From Sweltsa coloradensis (taxonomy: Eukaryota; Arthropoda; Insecta; Plecoptera; Chloroperlidae), in NCBI GenBank assembly GCA_024449915.1, contig JAMZAV010000957.1, positions 62,001 to 126,000 on the forward strand: a stretch of 64,000 nucleotides of DNA. Direction: 5' to 3'. The notes below the pieces were generated by a model, which saw only the letters and a list, made by a program, of their open reading frames with translations, had not been told where the DNA came from and searched no databases. Shown here one piece after another: positions 1 to 64,000 of this stretch. Made by a program: the position numbers and the translations under genes. Positions within the stretch are counted from its first letter, which is position 1; every line of letters begins with the position of its first letter.

Positions 1-217
1 AACCAGTACCTGCAGATTATGCGGAAATGGTGAACATGACAGACGACATCTATATACCTGTGCCAGTCTGGCAAATGAGCGTGACGCAATGCCCAACGGC
101 ATGAAGAAGGAGGAAAGGGAGGCTCGTCTCTATTGGTTGACTAGATCAAGCATGATGGCATCATAGGCCAAATGTGGGCATATGAGAAGAAGAAGAAGAA
201 GAAGATGTCTACAATTT
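1..217 (+). mobile_element. LINE 3' end with (GAA)n tail, 5'-truncated at window edge
   Basis: From ATG at 89 the frame reads MPNGMKKEEREARLYWLTRS and then a stop, followed by GGGCATATGAGAAGAAG. The same ending occurs at about 15548-15668 and 32040-32163. I read these as 3' ends of one non-LTR retrotransposon family. Confidence 0.6.
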
Positions 218-220
218 AAA

Positions 221-2302
221 ACATTTTAACCGTTTTCAGAATATTGTAAAGAGTCAGCATATCATGTTTCCAAAGAGTTTAGATAAATCATTGACATAGG
301 CGACTTGTTTTCAAACATCGTACCACAAACTGAGAATCATCAAAACTGTTCCTTCGTTTAATTGATTTTCTAGAACAATACCGAACATGCTGTTATCTCA
401 CACTTAAAAATAAAGACGAGTAATCTTTATTAACTACCGGTGCAGTGAGTGTTTAATTATTTAAATTTAATACATAGTTCATGTAATTAAATATATTTGT
501 ACATGTAGTAAAGTATGGGTATATAAGTTCTATGTTCTAACAGTAAACCTCTGAGATTGGCCCCGCTATCAGTAAATCAACAGACACAAACTAAAGACTA
601 AGTAAAGCCAGTCATCGCACAGGTCTTTAAGTTTTTGGCAAATATGGACGGCGTTTAGAATGAAATATAATTTAAAGAAGAATATTATACATAAAAGTGT
701 CAACGTTTTAAGCTTTTAACAGAATACCGGTCCAAAAACGTATTTTCTCCTAATAAATATCAAATAGTTGGGATACACAAAAATATTTAATTTAAACAAT
801 TATGTTAATGTATGTAAATTACAAATTTGGAATTGAGTTTTTTTTTAAACAAAACATAAAATTAAATTATTACTTGAAGATCAATTTTATTTTAAAACTA
901 AGATTTTGAGTATCTTTCATAAATCATAATGAATGCCAGATGAGCACATTTTTTTTTTTAAATTGAAGATTCAAATTAAACGGATTTTCGTAATATCGCT
1001 GCCATGCACGAAAGAGTTAAAGAATACAAACTGTATGATTGGTACTACGAACATACTGTACTGTCCGCAGGTAAAATTAAAAATATAGTTGAAAAAGTGG
1101 GGTGCGTCCAAAAACACATACATCTTTCAATAGTTTTATAACATACTTTTTGCGAGTTGACAAAAGAGCGGCCATCACCCGTGGCAGCAAATAATCGTGT
1201 AAATACGGTGTACATAAAAGTGTATAAAACAAATCTAATTTCAAATCAGATCTTTTGAAAAAGTGTAATATTATTAATTTCAAGTGCCAAATACGAGGCA
1301 GAATAATATCCATTCTTAACATTTACATCATCCATAACAATCCTTATCTTACTATATACATATATAATATTTTAATAAAGATTATGTAATAAAACAACAA
1401 AAACAAACAAAAATAACAATTGGTACAAAACAAAAGTTGTAGCATACAAAATGACAATACAAAAATATAATAGAATACTTGAAAATTAAGAACGATACCA
1501 ATTATGCACCACATTGTGTATACCGGTATTGAACAAGTATTTAATTATTTACAAGAATTTTAAAGTCTAAACCTTTGATGATAAAACTACATGTTAATAT
1601 TAGCCAATTTTCTCTGACATTAATTTGACTTAATTAACTACATTTTCTATAGTAAGTGTATCTCTAATACTACACTCCTTTTAACTAATATCTACTCATC
1701 ATTTACTTAATATGGCTTACACAAAAATATTCATTAGAATGATACATGATAATAATAATTAAATTAATTAGTATCAAATTGATACACCTATCCTATCCTA
1801 TTATATCACATAGATGTATATTAAATGTATAATTATTTTATAACGTTTTCAGGTATGAAAGGTTCAAAAGGTTTAAACGAACCCTCAAGAGGTTTGGTTT
1901 ATTGAATATATATAAACACATAGGGTTGCAATTTGATTATAAATTCGTAATCGATGCCAAACCAAAAAAAATCGCCATCACATCAAAGTTTTTTCAGCAA
2001 AAAATTGGGTATTCTTTTTGTAAAGTGTAGATTTTTTAAATATAACATTAAAAAATTACAAATTAAAAGGTTACTTCCTTTAAAATGACTTCATTATTTA
2101 AATGTTGCACACAAGTTTTGATGTCAAATGATTATTATGATTTAAGATGGCAACCGATGTCAATTCAAAAGTCAATTTTTGCTTTGACATCAATGTGAAA
2201 TTAAATAATCGACGTCAAGTCCCAACCATAATAGTTAATACACAAACACAAAAGTATCATTCAGAGTAAAACCTGGAATGGTAAAATTAAATACTGTACT
2301 AA
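221..2302. other. AT-rich 3' flank, no gene recognised
   Basis: No coding exon, RNA gene or clear element boundary was seen. About 1089-1210 shares a diverged repeat with about 19195-19330 (both open GTTGAAAAAGTGGGGTGC). Confidence 0.5.
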
Positions 2303-2309
2303 CGGTGAT

Positions 2310-3022
2310 GATAGAGGTAGTGAAAAATAATATATTAGTAGTTTTAGGGCGCTTCAACGGCAAAGAGATAACGAAATTCGCGAATTTTTTTAAATATCCA
2401 TTTTATTGCCTAAAATGTATTATTGTCGACGAATTACATCATTTAGAGATGGAAAAAACACATTTTGAAAACGCGAATTTCGCGAAATCTCGTGTATATC
2501 GCGAAATAACGAACGAAATCGTATAAAACTGGTCAAAACGCGAATTAACTCGCGAAATTAAACATTTTAGTGCTCAAAAAGTGGGAGGATGGTGGAGGTG
2601 CCGGTCCAGAATTTTTGTGAATTTTGGTGGTGGTGCCGGTCTAGACCGAACATTACGCGCGCGGCAGGCGGTACATCGTTTCGTGACGTCACGGGCTCCA
2701 CGGAAATAGACCGCCAAAATAACGGCGCGTATCACAGACTCCGCAGCAATAGTCCACCAAAATAATGGTGCGTACAAATATTTATTTTTGCTTGGGAATC
2801 GATTCTGAATAGATTTGTGGGTCACAATGATCGATTCTAACTTATTGGAATGAATGTCATCCCTACTTAATAGGCTTAAAGGTCTTTTTTTTAAATTTTA
2901 ATTAAATTTTTTTTTTTAGATACATGTTTTTGACCATTTAAATGAAATCGCAAAAAACGCGAAATTTGGGTTTTATAAAACGAAATTTGGATTTTTATAT
3001 CACCATTTCTCATTACCTCTAG
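2310..3022. mobile_element. TIR element, copy 1 (ends TAGAGGTAGTG...CATTACCTCTA)
   Basis: The inverted termini TAGAGGTAGTGAAAAAT and ATTTCTCATTACCTCTA flank about 0.7 kb rich in CGCGAAAT motifs, with the internal phrase GGTGGAGGTGCCGG. Flanking octamers GGTGATGA and GTGATGAA are similar, suggesting a 7-8 bp target duplication. The related copy is at 41187-41755. No transposase is present. Confidence 0.65.
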
Positions 3023-4872
3023 TGATGAAGGTTAAACCATTGTTATATTTTTAATATCTGATACAAACAAATGTCAAAACTATTGGGGCCGTTAACCAAT
3101 ATTCATAACCCCACACCTGATTTACGTTCTCCCTCCGCTAAAACTCCGTACAACACACTAGTTGTAGTAACCACGCCCATTATTAACCCACGCAAACATT
3201 AGAGATAAATGTGTGATCTTAATAGTACTACTAGACTACATACAATGTGTAGACGGACTAAATACCATTTAAGGTACGATAATAATGAAATATACAGTTT
3301 TTTTTTACACAAATATCATTTACATATCACTTTTATAATATTTTAAGTTTAATATAAATACAAAACAGATTTCTCTGTTGTTTAGCATCATGTTTGAAAC
3401 AAATCTCTTATCGAGATATTGTATTTTTCTAAACTAATTAAATTTAAATTTTAATTTTTAAACATCAGTGACGGTGAATGATCCTGCCTAAACCTATATT
3501 ATTAAAGATACCGACTTCTACTCGGTTTTAGACCGCTTTATCAGCAATTACAGAAAAACATATTTAAGAACAACTGTGTCGTCGTAAGCTTAATTATTTC
3601 CGCAGACGTCTTCATAAAAGGACGGAGCAATACGTATGGCCATTATGCTTTTCAAAGCTCGTTTCTTACATTTAAATGGTCCAAAACACATCTTTTCAAG
3701 TACAAAGTTTACAAAATATTGTTACTTAACAGTGTAGATACACTTTTAAATGTCGTCAACTGTTCTTTAGTAGAGCCAGTTACGTCTTCTGTACACTAAA
3801 GAACTCATCCAAAGTATGAAATAACAATGTATTATTCTAGTAGATACTATCAGTAACAGTATTGTGAACGGACAGAAACAGTAGTCAAAATTGCAAATAT
3901 TTTGAATTTTGAGCTACAAATTTAAGCAAATTGTTTCAAAGAACGAACATCTAAAGATTTGTTTACTAATATCAATTCTTAGAAAATCCTCAAAGTTTGT
4001 GCATCGACTTTAATACAGGATGGACGTCAACACTTGCATGGATGGAATTATTTATTGCTGATGATAACTTAGTTCCCAATATCAATAACAGTATGGAAAA
4101 TGAGCTCAAAATCTAACAAAATATTTCAAGAGATCTGTATTTGTTTAGTAATTCATATCAGTTAACGACTTTGCTGAACAACGTACGGATTTCCATCACT
4201 TGCTCTTCAGCAATCAGTATTGAACTAGAGGGTTCTTAGTTACAACATAATGCCAAGATTCGAGATAATATTAAGTTAATACAGTGTATTGTATACCACG
4301 TATGTTGTGGTACCAAGTGGCTAGTGGCTTCGGAATGTTGTTATTCCGAGTTACGACGTGATACCCAAATAAGCCAATATCATAATATCGGTATACATAG
4401 TGGCTGTATTAAAGTCGGTAATTCAAAGTGACAATGTGTTAAGTTAAGGGGTGCGTCAATATCCAACATTGGACGGCAAGATTATGATTCTATCGCAATC
4501 ATGGTACGGACGGCACTGAATATAATATTAATATCTATCTATATCAATAGGATTTATAATCCCAAAAACTAGAATATATTTATCTTATTGATACTTTAGT
4601 TCAATATAGCTTATAGTAAAAATACTTTGTTGTATGCAAGGATAATCTGTGTACTTAAAAGTATGCTAGTATGTCTAGCTTTAAGTTCTTTACCGTTAGA
4701 ACATCTTTCCACGTAGGAATTATCCAAGAGATCGAAAACTTTCGCACGGCGGCCATTTTTATAATAATTAATAAAGATCAAACTGGACAGTTTGCCGAAC
4801 GATTTGTAATGGCTGTCACAATGTTGCCATACTTCCCCAAATTGGACGGAGAAATTGTAGCGCTCAAAAACT
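3023..4872. other. AT-rich downstream flank, nothing recognised
   Basis: There are no supported exons, RNA genes or repeat boundaries. Small ORFs here lack any recognisable motif. Confidence 0.4.
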
Positions 4873-5596
4873 TTTATTAAGTGTCACACCTAACAGTGGT
4901 GAATTCGAGAAGTCTCCATTCTTACAACAAACTGTTTGAACAGTTAGTCTCGTAAATTGTCGAGCCCTTTCTTTCCAGTCTATGGCACATCGCCTCTGGC
5001 TGCACTTTCAAGTTTCAACCACCAGCCACGAACTGGTTTATGAGTGCCACAATAATTCACTCCATACAGTTAACTGCAAGTACTGTAGAAAGAACATGTT
5101 GAATTGATAACTTCTCATCCCGTACATCTAACGCTCTCTGCAGATTTCATGTGCCGCGCAGTAAAACACTATCATTTAGCAATATCTTCATCTAAATCAA
5201 CAAAACATTTTGTCAACACACTGTATGGCCGACTGAATCTTCAATCTTTGTAATCAGTCAGAAACAGGAGGATATGAAGAACAATCGAAGCAACAATTCC
5301 ATTACGCCAGGAAACTTGATCTGATTTGTAACTCACCAATAATTCTAAAGTTCGTAAACTACCGGTTTTGGTGTCGTAGTGATCAAGACCGTCGACCGGT
5401 GAGGGAGAGACCAAGGTTCAATCTTCGGACGGTGGCGTACTTTTAATTCCTGGATTGTAAACCCATATTGTTCATTCTTGTCGAATTAATGTCGGTGAAC
5501 TGTAGGTGAATGTGATGAGGGTAATGTGTACTAGTTCCAAGGTACACACACACGCGTACTCATTCCAAGATACGCACACGCTGAAGAGACGTCGTC
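4873..5596 (-). other. Probable MYRF 3' UTR with AATAAA signal
   Basis: The first AATAAA downstream of the stop codon, in gene sense, is at 4878-4873. This suggests a 3' UTR of roughly 0.7 kb. No repeat was recognised inside it. The cleavage site is not determined. Confidence 0.45.
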
Positions 5597-63954
<58,358 letters not shown>

Positions 63955-64000
63955 CTGGAACAAACAACAACAACGTTACACTCTTCAATGTTGGGTAAGA

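Overview
The window is eukaryotic DNA from an animal, AT-rich and repeat-dense, and one large protein-coding gene spans most of it. It has no bacterial-style operons, rRNA genes, intact tRNA genes or CRISPR arrays. The gene is the minus-strand orthologue of MYRF (myelin regulatory factor), a membrane-bound, self-cleaving transcription factor found across animals. I could place 23 consecutive exons from 63954 down to 5597. Every one is bounded by a GT donor and an AG acceptor, all phases agree, and together they give an open frame of 1149 residues plus a stop codon. Only the extreme 5' end (start codon, first coding exon or exons, promoter) lies beyond the right edge. Residue numbers below count from the first complete codon in the window.

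The order along the protein is: an acidic N-terminal segment; a proline-rich region; a basic nuclear-localisation patch; the Ndt80/PhoG-type DNA-binding domain (exons 6-10); the S74-type intramolecular chaperone with its Ser-Lys self-cleavage dyad (exons 11-12); a coiled coil (exon 13); one membrane span (exons 14-15); and a long lumenal tail ending in the MYRF C-terminal domain (exons 20-23). The N-terminal acidic motif and proline-rich exons look arthropod-like to me, and AGGCCTA-type words are common in the introns. I therefore suspect an arthropod, perhaps hemipteran, but the sequence does not prove it.

The introns and the 3' flank are a museum of mobile elements. There are several hAT-type elements with clear 8-bp target duplications, tRNA-derived SINEs of two families, 5'-truncated LINE ends, a LINE reverse-transcriptase relic, and a Penelope-like GIY-YIG endonuclease ORF. 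There are also many fold-back elements and a set of Helitron-like (HINE/Helentron-type) repeats that share one 3' hairpin cap. Intron 15 holds a four-deep nest. A pogo-like DNA transposon (21847-28867) was split by an intact Ty1/copia retrotransposon (22451-28246). The 5' LTR of that element was then split by a TIR element (22555-23900), which itself contains a Harbinger-like MITE (23399-23890).

Region by region: 1-5596 is the 3' flank and 3' UTR; 5597-14930 holds exons 23-18; 16114-17958 holds exons 17-16; 17959-29275 is the TE-nested intron 15; 29276-38176 holds exons 15-10; 42150-50549 holds exons 9-3; 54225-54392 is exon 2; 63861-63954 is exon 1 of the window. No second host gene was found.
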